DNA of 64,000 nt, taken from Acanthacorydalis orientalis (Eukaryota; Arthropoda; Insecta; Megaloptera; Corydalidae). Location of the stretch: NCBI GenBank assembly GCA_034766995.1, contig CM068314.1, forward strand, positions 24,620,608 to 24,684,607, given 5' to 3'. Of this stretch, positions 1 to 11,622 are shown one piece after another. The notes under the pieces are model-generated. The model was not told the DNA's origin. It worked only from the letters and a program-made list of their open reading frames with translations, and did not search any database. A program made the position numbers and the translations under genes. Each line of letters opens with the position of its first letter. Position 1 is the first letter of the stretch.

Positions 1-210
1 TAATTACAAAATTTGTGTTTAAAATTATTACAGATATAGTTAGATATTATTTTTTTTTATTTAATAAAATTATTCAAATATATTAAAACATTCCACAGAA
101 TTATTTATAAATTGATATTATTTAATTTTTAAAATCGTTATAAAACGTCACATCTCACTAATTAAAATATAAAATTTTAATTTTATTGTTTGTGTAAGTA
201 CATGCGTTAA

Positions 211-214
211 TATA

Positions 215-247
<33 letters not shown>

Positions 248-248
248 G
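211..248. repeat. Interrupted (TA)n microsatellite
   Basis: TA repeat with ATG and CATA interruptions. Confidence 0.9.
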
Positions 249-920
249 TGAGTAGTTGTGAGGAACAGCAAAGATGACACAATTTCCTTACTTGATTAAA
301 TGTCTTATGTTAAGCAGATCAAAAGTGCTGTATAAAAATGAAATAAATTTCCAACTACTCAGACGAACTGATAAACTAATTTATTACTTTCTGTACATAA
401 AAAGTTTTATCTCGCAACTTTATCCAACATACGAACAGTAAATAAATATTTGTCACGTGGAAAAGAACGTCACATTTCTCTGATGAATAAATAAATAATG
501 TATGAAGTCGCAGAACCGCAAATGTAATGTGTAGATGTGTAATGGAAAAACACGCGTTCAAATGGTCCACACACGCATATGACTCCATAAAATCTCCCTT
601 TGAGATAAATCCACCGACTCCATTTAGCACAACACTAAAGAGCGCAGACCTTTGACATATGTTGTGACGTTAACCTGCACATAAAAAGGATCATCTTTGA
701 TCGATTCAAGTACGCTAAGCTCCGGAAGTCAGACGTCGACCGGATATGACGCCGAAAGGCGTAAAGTCAGATTGGTGGTGTTTATGCCGTTCGTTCCCAG
801 TCGAGGTGACTCTTTACCGTGTTCAAGGAAAATATGATATATTTTCTAGTGTCAGAAATTGACACCGACACAAAACGTATTTGGAAAATGTCGTTTTCCC
901 GTATTTAAAGCTTTGTGATA

Positions 921-923
<3 letters not shown>

Positions 924-978
<55 letters not shown>
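924..978. repeat. (TA)n microsatellite
   Basis: About 27 uninterrupted TA units. It sits inside a GC-richer patch that continues on both sides, so it splits an otherwise unexplained island. Confidence 0.95.
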
Positions 979-980
<2 letters not shown>

Positions 981-1446
981 GGTAACACGCGCCGCAAAAA
1001 ATCTTTTCGGCTTGTTTTGCTGAACTGCATGAAATTGATATTGAATTTCCCGCAGATTTCGATCTGTTTTCACTATTTTTAGACAACGATATGAATTTTC
1101 GTTTATGGAGCGTAAGCTAGTCTTTATATGCCTGTCATGAATCATATAAATTCAAACTTGAACGTCTGTATTTTTAAAACACGTCGAAACTGAATTGTTC
1201 AGTTTTATAAGATTTAGTTACATTTTATCTACTTCAGAAATATTAAATAAATATACTTTTAAAATAACGTTCAAGTTGTGATATATTTATCTCTACGATC
1301 CATTATTTATTAGTGAGTTGTAAAATTTATTTATTCATACAAATCTCTTAAAAATGTACTTAAACACCGCATAATGTTTTAATCATACTTCATTTACATT
1401 TTATATACAACAAAAATTGTATATTTTTTATACTGACATTTCATAA

Positions 1447-1449
<3 letters not shown>

Positions 1450-1503
<54 letters not shown>

Positions 1504-1504
1504 A
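1450..1504. repeat. (TA)n-(TG)n compound microsatellite
   Basis: About 20 TA units followed by about 7 TG units. Confidence 0.95.
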
Positions 1505-2134
1505 TACTTGTTACTTTAATAATTAAAAATCGTATATTTACAGTTTTATTATCACATTGTTATTGACAATTCTGTGTATTTGCAATAATAATTCAAATTA
1601 AAACATTAAGATCTATTTTCTAACATTAAACATTTATAGATAAAGTCAATTGAAATAAATCAAATATATTATAATAAAGTAGACTTTAAAATGCTTTTAA
1701 ATAAAATAATTATCAAAATTTATAAATACTTTTTCTTTCAACTAGTTTTATAAAAAAAAAATAAAATTGTATTTATATAAATGTTATATTCCTAAAAAAT
1801 AGAACATCATAATTTCAGTTTTCGTATAACGTTTGTATTATGTTAATTAAATATACACATCATTATATTTAAGAATAATAATACTTGTATAATTAGACTG
1901 AATCCAAAAAGGATATTATCATTTTGTATGTAACGAAAAAATACTAACAAAATTAGTACAGAAATATGTATCATAAATAAGAATTTTCATAATCACAAAG
2001 AAAATCACTATACATTATACAAATATCTATTTCAAAAAACCACTAAATTGAGAATCAATTCTCTTCATGTGCAAATATGAAAATATCAGCACTCATTTTT
2101 TTAAGAAAATAAAGATTAGCATTGATCTAATATT

Positions 2135-2140
<6 letters not shown>

Positions 2141-2191
<51 letters not shown>

Positions 2192-2205
2192 GAGAGAGAG
2201 AGAGA
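2141..2205. repeat. (AT)n-(AG)n compound microsatellite
   Basis: About 24 AT units, then GT, then a run of AG units to about 2205. Confidence 0.95.
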
Positions 2206-2573
2206 TTCTTCCTAAATACATACACTGCATATTTCAATTCTTACAAATGGCAAAAAACAGCAAAATACGCATGAAGTGTCTAAAATAAAATAAATGGTAA
2301 TTTGAATATGTGTTCAACTTATTTATTACGTTTTATTCGAACATTACAATTGTATAATGAACATTGTTCAATGACAGGGGCTCGTGATATATTTGACGTG
2401 CTTTGACTTACAGCTTATTCAGATTATTGTGAAAATTAACAGACAGCTGTTAAAAATTATGTACTAAATTATATGTACCCACACATATGTATACATAGGA
2501 GTGAGAAATGTATAAATATGTATAGTTTGCATAAAAAGATCTTTTTGAGTGTAAAATCATGAAATCCGTGAGT

Positions 2574-2576
<3 letters not shown>

Positions 2577-2630
<54 letters not shown>
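2577..2630. repeat. (TA)n microsatellite
   Basis: 27 uninterrupted TA units. Confidence 0.95.
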
Positions 2631-2636
<6 letters not shown>

Positions 2637-2848
2637 CATCTGAATAAGTAACACATCCATCATAAAATGACTATAGTAAATTAATAAATACGCACTTAAC
2701 TATAAGTTTTTATTATTTTTTAACATTTAAATAATTACAATGAAGTGAATTATTTATATTTTGTTGATGAAAAAAGAAAAATTAATTTGTTTCTTTTTGT
2801 TCAACTTAAAAGTTACTGACAATAAATGGAATAAATATATTTTTTATA

Positions 2849-2852
<4 letters not shown>

Positions 2853-2903
<51 letters not shown>
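2853..2903. repeat. (AT)n microsatellite beside a Helitron-like end
   Basis: Pure AT repeat ending about 11 bases before the CTAG terminus at 2914. Confidence 0.95.
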
Positions 2904-2909
<6 letters not shown>

Positions 2910-2913
2910 TAAA

Positions 2914-3185
2914 CTAGAGGGCTTCACCCTAAACTCGCTTCGTTAGTTAACCCCCAAGCTCGCTGCACTCGTCTACTTATCAATCGTAACTAGTACCTCC
3001 AGGTACAGCCAGCAACATCATGATTACAAAAAAAAACGACCAAATACATCAAATACGTGAAAAAATATTGTAATCATATACATGTAACCGAATGAAACAA
3101 AAACCATATTTGGGTATCATAGAAATCTCGTCCCAAATAAAGAAGTTGTCATGGAATTTTTATTTTTAGATTAATTTTCATTTTA
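2914..3185 (-). mobile_element. Helitron-like element, 3' end (copy D)
   Basis: Read on the minus strand, this ends in CTAG followed by T, preceded by a short GC stem (AGGG, TGAA loop, GCCCT) and a segment with AAGCGAG. These are the hallmarks of Helitron 3' ends: a CTRR terminus with a hairpin just upstream, inserted next to T. The internal part shares TAACCGAATGAAACAA and a TTTGGGTATCAT-type segment with the copies at 50.5-51.3 kb. It runs into a TA repeat at about 3186, where the similarity stops. No Rep/helicase coding is visible, so the copy is non-autonomous or truncated. An end of some other GC-stem element is a possible alternative. Confidence 0.55.
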
Positions 3186-3708
3186 TTTATATATATATAT
3201 ATATATATAATACACTATGCCGAAGACAAAACACTGATAAAAATAGGTTTTAATGAATAACTAATTACAATTTAGTTCATGAAAAATATTCCAATTGTCA
3301 TATTTTACAACTGATAGTCATTTTTCTTTATTACTGATATTAAATGCCTTTCAAAAACATATATCAAAACCTTATATATTTTACAATTACAAAACGTGCA
3401 TATCCGTTAACAAAATTATTAAAAACTGTTTAAAATTTCAATAAATTTCCCAGATTAAATGCAAACAACTGAGAGTACATAATTACAACTTTGTTAAAAC
3501 TATCTATTAATAAATTAACATAGTTCTGGAACTTTTCATTAAATATATCCCGCTGATTTCACTACGAATATATAGGTATTTAATAGAAAATCTGATGCTG
3601 CTAGCTTACCGGGTATTAATTTATATGAACAGAAACTGTATTGTGGTGTATAATGTACACATACTCCATAAATCTTGTACTTTAACACTACACTCATATA
3701 TAAACATT

Positions 3709-4250
3709 ATAAGGTTGGTAGGAACATAATTACGGTTTTTATTTTCCGAATTCTAACTTTATTTTTTTTTTTAATAAAAATGTCATTTCATCGTGCTTAT
3801 ATTAATATCATTTTAAAGTGCACTTTTTAATCTGTACTTTGGTAACATCGACTTTCGTTTTATTATTATTTTTGATTAAAATTAGGCTATTGAATTAAAG
3901 AAACAAATAAAAAAAAAATTTTGTATGAGTTCAAAACGGGTGACAAAGGAGCAGAAACTGCACCTAACGAAACGATGCTTTTGGTGGGGGTACTGTTAAG
4001 GAACGTATGGTGAAATGGTAGTTCCACAAATTTCGTGTTGGTGATCAGAGCTTTGAAGATGAACAAGGTGGAGGACGTCCTTCTTTAGTTCATAACGACT
4101 AACTGACGGCGTTAGTTGAATCAAAATTAAGCACAACAATTCAAGAACTTGTACAAAAGTCAAGCGTTAGTCATCCAACAGTTCTGGATCTGTTAAAATA
4201 CTTAAACCACTTAAAATTTGAAAGCCATAAACCACAATTATTTTTCTAAC
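3709..4250 (+). mobile_element. Deleted mariner derivative, copy 1 (ATAAGGTTGG end)
   Basis: The left end TAAGGTTGGTAGGAACATAA matches the mariner-type TTAGGTTGG ends at 46.65-47.23 and 60.33-60.81 kb. From here on it parallels the 46.65-47.23 kb copy read on its minus strand, through the untranslated leader (shared phrase GGTAACATCGACTTTGGTTT, with one difference), the N-terminal transposase region and the 3' tail. The right end is degraded near TTTTTCTAAC. The catalytic domain is missing. Confidence 0.75.
3898..4250 (+). pseudogene. Mariner transposase relic, N-terminal DNA-binding part only
   Basis: This is the N-terminal half of a mariner transposase, the part that binds the element's inverted repeats. 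Visible are LYEFKTGDKGAETA (first helix-turn-helix), then after a frameshift GTVKERMVKW, FHKFRVGDQSFEDEQGGGRP (second part with the linker arginine-proline) and TVLDLLKYL. The reading frame then jumps straight to FESHKPQLFF, which is translated 3' terminal repeat. The start codon is lost relative to the 47.0-kb copy, there is at least one frameshift, and stops follow VKW and HND. No catalytic D residues remain. It cannot make a protein. Confidence 0.8.
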
Positions 4251-4259
4251 ATAATACAC

Positions 4260-4342
4260 ATACTTTTCTTTTTTAACATAATACACATACATACATACAC
4301 ACACACACATATATATATGTATATATATACACACACACACAC
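4260..4342. repeat. Compound CATA/CA/TA microsatellite
   Basis: Mixed CATA, (CA)n, (TA)n and (CA)n blocks directly after the mariner derivative. Confidence 0.85.
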
Positions 4343-4419
4343 TAAATATCTTAAATACTTTTATAAAAACTTATTAAAAATTTAATGTGCCTTACCCAAT
4401 CATACATTTAAATTATATG

Positions 4420-4425
<6 letters not shown>

Positions 4426-4462
<37 letters not shown>
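4426..4462. repeat. (TA)n microsatellite
   Basis: Pure TA repeat after a short interrupted lead-in. Confidence 0.9.
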
Positions 4463-4466
<4 letters not shown>

Positions 4467-4851
4467 TTAAACGCATGTACTATCAATACACTTTCAGTAA
4501 AAATAATCTTTTTTTAAATATCGTCCATTATGTGTGATGTCTATTACTTAATTGTGACTTGAACTTGAATACTATTATTTTAAACATATTTATATACCTA
4601 TAGTAAAAATATGATTTAAATAAAGAATAAGAATGAGATAACGCGTAATACAATCATAATGTTTGAAAATCTCTGTTTTAAATAGCTTTCTTTATATTTT
4701 AGTTTATTCAACAGGAATATATGTCAATTTCAGTATTCGTAACAGAAAATTAACATTTATGTAAACAAATTTTAAATATTGGTTTTCAAACGAAAAATTG
4801 TTAAATTTGAATTTTATATTTAGGTCCAATACTTGCATACAAAGTTAATTA

Positions 4852-4855
<4 letters not shown>

Positions 4856-4910
<55 letters not shown>
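4856..4910. repeat. (TA)n microsatellite
   Basis: About 27 uninterrupted units. Confidence 0.95.
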
Positions 4911-4914
<4 letters not shown>

Positions 4915-5890
4915 TGAAAAATGACATAGAAATATCTGTGTTCAACTTTTCTGAATTCATTACATGAAACTCTGCATTAATCCGAAAAAGATGTTTTAAT
5001 GCATAATGTATACATTTGCATTAATAACAAAATATATTTTAGAAAATTCCTGTATATAATCGGCCGTGACCTCACAATGGAAGTGCGCAACTTTTGACGA
5101 CTTTATTAAGAAATAACGATCACAGTGAGAGTTGTTCGTTTTATACTGCGCAAAGACGTAGACCTCGCGTCAGTCACGTATTAAGAGTCTCACGGACAGT
5201 GTCTCTCTATACCCAATGGTGAAAATGAGAAATTGGGTAGTGGGTTTCAACAGTAAAAGAACGAATGATAGCGGAGGTTAAAAGATTGGGTAAAAAGGTT
5301 GAGACGGAGAAAAATAAGGAACGTTCTGTCAGCGGCTGTCAAGCGACAGTTTCAGGATTAATGTCACGGCTGAAGGAAGATATAGTGCCGAGCATGTGCG
5401 TCGACAAAAAAAGACAAATCACTATGCTCTTCTCATAAACTCGTTTTTTTTTAAAAAAAAAAAGTATCGCAATAGATACCAAATATAATGTTGAACGGAT
5501 ACTTCAATAAAATGAGCACATTTATACAAGAGATCAAATGCAATATTTTACAAAACGTAACATAAAATGCATTGGTTCGAAGAAAAAAAAACGTTCTGAA
5601 TAAATTTCCCACTCGAAAGTGGAAAGTAATACATTTATATGGACGATAAAAAAATATAGTACGAGGGAAGATTACAGCGATATTTGAGAATAAATGATAA
5701 ATTGACATCTACGATATTTATTTTATACGCTAAATTCTTGTTCGTATAACTTGTGTTTCTGTATAATATAAAAATATCCATTTGGAAACGGAGAACATCT
5801 CTATCTAAATTAGAAAAAAGGAATCAGTATAAAATTATATACTACAAACTTTTTATATTAATGAAGGTGTTTACTAATGAATATTTTTAA

Positions 5891-5894
<4 letters not shown>

Positions 5895-5923
<29 letters not shown>
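5895..5923. repeat. (TA)n microsatellite
   Basis: About 14 units. Confidence 0.9.
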
Positions 5924-5926
<3 letters not shown>

Positions 5927-6863
5927 CGAAAGAATTACCGAAAAAATTACAAACAAAAATTTAAATATACATTTTTGGATTATAGTTTTTTTAAAGTAAA
6001 CCTCGACAGCCAAACACATCACTTCCAGCATTTTCCCCATCATATTCTCCTGAATGGTAAAATCATTTTCTTTATTTGACTTTCTTTATATACTTTATGT
6101 AATCCAAGTGTTTTACTTTAGCCATCCTATTAAGTATTAGAAATAAGAATAAACCAGCAGATGAAAATCATAAGAATTGTAATAAAAATTATTTAATTTT
6201 TGCTCAGATTGACAACAATTATTTATTCTGAACAAATGTATCATGAAGATACAATAACTATTGGTTTCATTAGACATTTTTTGTTGTCTTTGTTTAATTT
6301 AATTGCATAGATGAGGTAAAAGTTCTCGCCAATATGCTGCATTTATTATGGCGACGATTTCAAAGAAAATCATAATATATCAAGCTTGGATAAATATATA
6401 AAATAAATAGTGTTATTTTAATCTTTGATAATTGATACAAAAAATCAAATCACATAGCACATAAACATTAAAATGCATTAATTTCAGAAAACACTTAACC
6501 AAAATTATTGAAACTTTAGTCACGAGTACAAAAATGTCAACTGATAACACTCAATTAAAATAAATGGATAAAAAATTGATACATGCCATAATAATTGTGC
6601 CTACTTTTGTAATATGTATACAGAATTTTTATATATTTCATTGTATTTTAGAAATAAAACGGCAGATTAAGCATTTATGATACATTTATTTAACGCTTTA
6701 CATTTATTCAATGAAGCACTATACTTATTGTAAATTCACGTCCAATATAAGAAGATAATAAAATATCTTTTACCTCTTAAACATTTATATGTCCATATAA
6801 AGTGTTTTACTCATATTTTATCTCTAAACGTCTATAAGAATGTATAGAACACCTTTGAGGAAC

Positions 6864-6869
<6 letters not shown>

Positions 6870-6919
<50 letters not shown>
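6870..6919. repeat. (AT)n microsatellite next to a MITE
   Basis: 25 units, ending about 17 bases before the left terminal repeat of the fold-back MITE. Confidence 0.95.
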
Positions 6920-6925
<6 letters not shown>

Positions 6926-6936
6926 AGAGAGAGAAT

Positions 6937-7138
6937 GATTCAACTTAGGCTTCCACACGAAGATATTAAAAAAAAACGTAATTTTTTTAAAAAAGAAACA
7001 TGTTATCCACCATTTAGTATTTTAGTTCAATCGTATTTTAGTATTGAATTGAACTAAAATACTAAATAAAAAATAACTTGACTTTTCTTAACCCCTGCGC
7101 TCCGTTTTAATACTTCCACGTGAAAGCCTAAATTGAAT
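6937..7138. mobile_element. Fold-back MITE with nested hairpin
   Basis: A roughly 200-bp element with imperfect inverted ends. The left end reads GATTCAACTTAGGCTTCCAC and the right end, reversed, TATTCAATTTAGGCTTTCAC; both continue into GAAG(A/T)ATTAAAA. Nested inside is a perfect 20-bp inverted repeat (7012-7031 against 7048-7067) around a 16-base loop. There is no coding capacity. I see no clear target-site duplication, so the superfamily is undetermined. Confidence 0.7.
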
Positions 7139-7148
7139 AACCTTTTAT

Positions 7149-7160
7149 ATACACACACAC

Positions 7161-7202
<42 letters not shown>
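7149..7202. repeat. (AC)n-(TA)n compound microsatellite
   Basis: AC repeat, GTG interruption, then about 19 TA units. Confidence 0.9.
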
Positions 7203-7205
<3 letters not shown>

Positions 7206-8280
7206 GGTGTGTGAGTGTATTAAAGATAATTAAAAATTAATAAGAGATGTTAAGAAAAATATTTATTTTTTCTTCTCTTTTTATTACTATTATTCTTTTG
7301 ACATCTACCTTAAATAGATAAAATCAAATACATAAAATTTGATATATACACATTTCTTGAAATTTATGTACTAAAAAATTAAAGAATTAAAAAAACTTCC
7401 TACAGTTCACATACATACAAAACACAAATAAAAATATTTTGTTTTTTTTGATAGCAAATTTCTTTCATTTTCATGTCAATTTATTTAAATATTAGCTAGT
7501 GCAAAGCATACACATGTCGCAATCGTACAAATATGTAACTGAAACCCTAATTTTTAACATTACAGAACATGTGAGTACAAAAGATCATTTCGCATTTTAT
7601 GTTGTAGCCGAATAATTTTTAAGACTACCTTTTTCACTTTCATAACTGAAACATACATTTTTCCGAAACAGTGACTCAGACGATCAAATATTTGGATTTG
7701 AATTTTATTCCAACGTAAATTACAAATAAATAGTCAGATTGTTTATAAGAGTAAAATGTTCTGAACTTTGGCCCCCTTTATTTTGATGATTGAATTATTC
7801 TAAAACTATACTTATAATATTTAAAAAGCTGAAGAGTGTAAATAAATATTATTTAATTATCTTTCTATATACAAAAAATAATTCCATCGTAAAATTTTCA
7901 TAAAACAAATTTGTTCTATTTTTCATGCAGACCACTTCCTTGCTACACTCTACAAGTATCATTATAATCATTTCCATTCCCGATCATCAATGATTGATTG
8001 ATGGATATCGTCTGGTCTCTGTCTGATTAGTGACATCAGGCACATGTATGCAGTTAGCTCTCTCACGGTGTACAACGAAAAAGATCTATACGATTTCAAT
8101 GTAAAACTGATGACATTTATTCAAAATATTGTGTTCACTGAAGCTTTAGAGTAAAACAACTGTTAAACATTTTAACATTATATTTTGATGTTAATTTTTA
8201 TAAACTTTTCCAATAAAAATTGTATGAGTTATATTTTACTCAGATTATTTGTGTATCATTTGTTAATTTCTATTATTTGT

Positions 8281-8323
8281 CAGGAGAGAGCGAGCGTAGC
8301 GAGTTGGGAGCAGAACCCCCTGA
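8281..8323 (+). mobile_element. Possible Helitron-like 3' terminus
   Basis: AGCGAGCGTAGCGAG is followed by a GGGAG...CCCCC near-stem and the tetramer CTGA before T, which fits the CTRR-T rule. The rest does not match the CTAG-ended family at 2.9 and 50-51 kb, so it may be another subfamily or chance. Confidence 0.25.
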
Positions 8324-8436
8324 TTAATAAAAAATAAAACATATACAGGACCTTTTCAAATATTTTTTTTATATAATAAAATAGTGAATATAAATACAAT
8401 TTAACCAAATTAACTTTTCTGCTGTGACCTTTTTTA

Positions 8437-8439
<3 letters not shown>

Positions 8440-8496
<57 letters not shown>

Positions 8497-8520
8497 AGAG
8501 AGAAAGCGAGAGAAAGCGAC
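8440..8520. repeat. (AT)n with GA-rich tail
   Basis: About 27 AT units followed by AAAGAGAGAGAAAGCGAGAG. Confidence 0.95.
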
Positions 8521-9922
8521 TTGATACAAATTCTGACACTCTATTAACAATTTCTACTGCGTAAAATAATGCGACTGTACATTTTCAAAAATTCATTCGA
8601 ATGCGTTACGCATATGAATTAAATATGATACACTCGTTATTTTCGTACTGCCGCACTAGTGGGTCAAAATAATAAAACTGTATGAAAAAAGAACACATTT
8701 AAAAGTCCCTTCTTAAAACCGCAGAGCGATGTCTATGTCTAAGTGTGAGAGAGATGAGAAAATTTACGACAAGTGATGATAGTAGCAGGTGAAGGAGGAA
8801 AACGAATCACAGACGAAAATTGTCTGATCCTGCAGGATTGTTGTGAGGTGGCGGCGTGTGTACTAGATGAGATTGCGAGACGAAAATGAGACATTTATTT
8901 ATATCCATGTCATCTCGTGAAAACGTCATCGTCAGACGTACACATCCGTTTACTGAAAATTATACATTATGTTGCCGGATAATATCTACGACATGAAGCT
9001 ATTAACAGACGCTATTGTTTAAATAACGTCTGTTTAAATGGAACGCCGATTTCAGATGCATTGTTTCCAATCAATGTGAATTATAGACTGCATTTATGTC
9101 AATGCTAAAAATAAATTCGTATCAATTCGATGTTTCATATAGGCACACTTTAATCTGAACTTACTCGAAAATTCATAAATATGCACACATTTATTCATGG
9201 TTAAAAAAAGATTCATTCGCTAAAACAACTATATATTTACAGAATCGAATAATTGTTCAATCATACGAATTTACCTGTAAATTAAATTCGTTTGTAATTA
9301 CATGCGAGCTTCGTTCGAGAAAATTAAATGCGATGTCGTATGAACTAGTGGAATTAACACAGAAACAATACAACACGACGCGGCTTTACAAAGTCGACGT
9401 ACATTTTACAATAAAACGACATTTCAGAGACATCAGTGACGTTGCATCGTAATTTACCTTAGAAAATAAGACACTAACGTAACTCTACTTAATCTAAAAC
9501 TTAAAATGAAATCATATACTTTTATACAAGTAGGCTTGGGAATTGTCTTCGAAAAATAAAATACATAGGCCGATAAATTCAATGAATTTTAATGTTTTCT
9601 TTAAAAAAGGATAATTAATCAATTGTTTAATCAATTTCCACATGTTATTTTTAATTTAAATCACTGTCGTTAATATTATTGTTATAAAATCAAATTCTGT
9701 ACATTATTACTAGTAATAATTTAACGATTCTAATTTTTTCTCCGAAAAACGATTTCAATTGGAAATATTCTAATTTTAAATCGTGTATTTGGATTTTCTG
9801 TGCAGAAATGTTGTGCATTATATTCAAATTATCATACATTCGATATGATTTTATAAAATGTATTAAATAAACAACTAATAATTTGAAATATTTTCATGAA
9901 ATTTCCTATATTGAGAGAAGTA

Positions 9923-10115
9923 TGAGGTTGGTGCAAATATAATTTTACCTATCGAGTATAAAGACGCATATAGCAGTTGAAAATTATATTTATTAATCAA
10001 AATTCACTAATTGACTCTTCGCTAAAAAAAACTTTGATATTTCGATCAATTTCTGTTGCTTGACGTCCCAATAAACTCATACAACAAAATCGCGCGAATC
10101 TACTTTTTTCTCGTC
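9923..10115 (-). mobile_element. Mariner fragment, HTH-only type
   Basis: The left end TGAGGTTGGTGCAAATATAA lies after TA and corresponds to the TTAGGTTGG end at 60334. The body matches that element over its terminal region and its first helix-turn-helix coding part. It lacks about 95 bases present there, joining the leader directly to TTCACTAATTGACTCTTCGC. The other end is missing: similarity stops at about 10115, near the expected start codon. Non-functional. Confidence 0.7.
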
Positions 10116-10621
10116 TCTTTTTTATTGAAGAAGTAAGATAAACTTATTTCTTGCCATTTTATACTTGTTTCATTAATCAGGAACACAAAATAACACAGAC
10201 CATCACATTATGATCACTAAAAACGAGAACTGATTAAAATATATTTTGAATCGATAAGTAAAATAAAATTATTATGTAACAACGATTAAACAAGTAGGAA
10301 CAGTCTTTCTTTTCTGTCAGATAATTTGAAAAGAAGTACGACAGTATAACGTAAAATATTGATCTTAACTTCAAATTCAAATTTATAAAATTAAAAAACT
10401 CATAATTAACTTGCATTCTTTTAAAATTACTAGCTAATTAACTAACAGTCGTTGAAAAATGACTAAAATCAATTTATATAATATAATAAGTCTATAATAT
10501 AATTAGTCCTACATAGAGTAAAATAAACAGAACAAAATAAGACGTATAGTTCATATTATCAATAGTTATTATAGTTACTTTTGTACTAAAAATATCTAGT
10601 AAATTTTAAGAAGTTCATCAT

Positions 10622-10623
10622 AC

Positions 10624-10649
<26 letters not shown>
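10622..10649. repeat. Short (AT)n microsatellite
   Basis: About 14 AT units ending in CACAC. Confidence 0.85.
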
Positions 10650-10655
<6 letters not shown>

Positions 10656-10893
10656 TCATATTCTCTCTAAAAACATTTTATAATTATTATCTAATGAATA
10701 ACTCATATTAAAAAGGAAATAATAAAAAATCGTTTCCGTAAAGAGTATTTTCATACTCGTTGAAACGATTTATTTTCTTTGGGACGTTTAAAGATTAATT
10801 AAAATAAAACGTACGCTGAAATATATTAAATAGTAGATTTACGCCGCTTATTTAAAAAGTATACAGTGATAATTAAATTTAAATGAAACTTAC

Positions 10894-10954
10894 CGGCACT
10901 GTATAATTTTCTTCTATTCATTTTCATACAATGAATCATTTCATTCCGGAACTT
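10894..10954 (-). CDS. Candidate 61-bp internal exon
   Basis: On the minus strand a long T tract ending GCAG is followed by 61 bases and then GTAAGTTT, giving strong acceptor and donor signals around a very short exon. Only one of three frames is open: KFRNEMIHCMKMNRRKLYSA. It enters in phase 0 and leaves in phase 1. The KFRNEM...C pattern faintly resembles the short helix after the seventh membrane segment of rhodopsin-type receptors, but 20 residues are too few to assign. AT-rich DNA produces such splice pairs by chance, so this is a candidate only. Confidence 0.25.
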
Positions 10955-11362
10955 CTGCAAAAAAAAAAAAAATACTTAAATAAACAACAATAGTTGTCAA
11001 ACGTTTAGTACTATAACTTAGCAATTATGCTAATGAATACATTTTTCTACGGAAGTAACAATGCGGAAGTAACTGGTATTTCACTATTATTCTTTTTCAT
11101 TTGTTGTAAATGAATATGTTTATAACACAAATTAATATTCTATCAAATTTAAATACAATAGATTCTATTCCAAACAGAAATAACTAGAAATAGTTTATGA
11201 AGACTTTCCGGTCTACCATAATCATAGGTTAAATTTAGTACTCACATTTCACAAATTAAATATTTAATCAGTATATTAATTCCAAACCCGTCGTGATTAC
11301 TTCTTAAATTATGATAAATTATCATTTCTAGTCTTTTCCATTATCTAAGTATTTTTCTTATT

Positions 11363-11403
11363 ACACACACACACACACACATACACATATATATATATAT
11401 ATA
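11363..11403. repeat. (CA)n-(TA)n compound microsatellite
   Basis: CA repeat passing into TA repeat. Confidence 0.9.
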
Positions 11404-11527
11404 ATACGGACAAAATATTTATCAAAAAATTGAACAAAACACATGTAAGAAATTTTGTATTAAACTATTATGAACGAAGACACCTGAAGTTACACAAAAA
11501 AATTATGATATTGGTATCACAACAACT

Positions 11528-11622
11528 GCACGAATTTCAGGTGTTGTGAATCAGCATATATTATCAGATTATTATTATTCTTTTTTTTTGCACGAATTTG
11601 AGGTGGTGTGAATCAGCGTATG
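11528..11622 (+). repeat. Imperfect 32-bp direct repeat
   Basis: GCACGAATTTCAGGTGTTGT at 11528 and GCACGAATTTGAGGTGGTGT at about 11590 both continue as GAATCAGC(A/G)TAT. About 30 bases separate the copies. They lie at the start of a GC-richer block (to about 11815, with CCGTCTGGGGCCCCGATAAC) that has no recognised product. Confidence 0.8.

Larger units (their letters stand above)
1..3700. other. AT-rich non-coding stretch with microsatellites
   Basis: No credible coding region is visible. It holds six long TA microsatellites, a slightly GC-richer patch at about 660-830 and 980-1080 that I cannot identify, and a Helitron-like end at 2914. Short reading frames here either run through TA repeats or have random composition. 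Confidence 0.6.
4251..6930. other. Non-coding stretch with one GC-richer island
   Basis: Apart from TA microsatellites, the only distinctive segment is 5045-5430. It is visibly GC-richer and includes CTCGCGTCAGTCACG and GTCAGCGGCTGTCAAGCGAC, but I find no long frame or known element in it. The rest is random-looking AT-rich DNA. Confidence 0.5.
7139..9922. other. Non-coding AT-rich stretch
   Basis: It contains two TA microsatellites and a possible Helitron terminus at 8281-8323. A somewhat GC-richer patch at 8690-9060 has no recognisable frame. No gene is seen. Confidence 0.5.

Noticed and set aside
376..630. 84-codon minus-strand frame
   Set aside because: No recognisable domain, composition typical of AT-rich random sequence, no supporting splice or start context.
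823..1145. Minus-strand frames with long YIYIYI runs (also at 2469, 28973, 31965, 44055, 47921)
   Set aside because: They are translations of TA microsatellites extended into flanks; not genes.
2411..2445. Minus-strand 35-base segment between TTTAACAG and GTAAGT
   Set aside because: Short, AT-rich and adjacent to microsatellites; such pairs are expected by chance.
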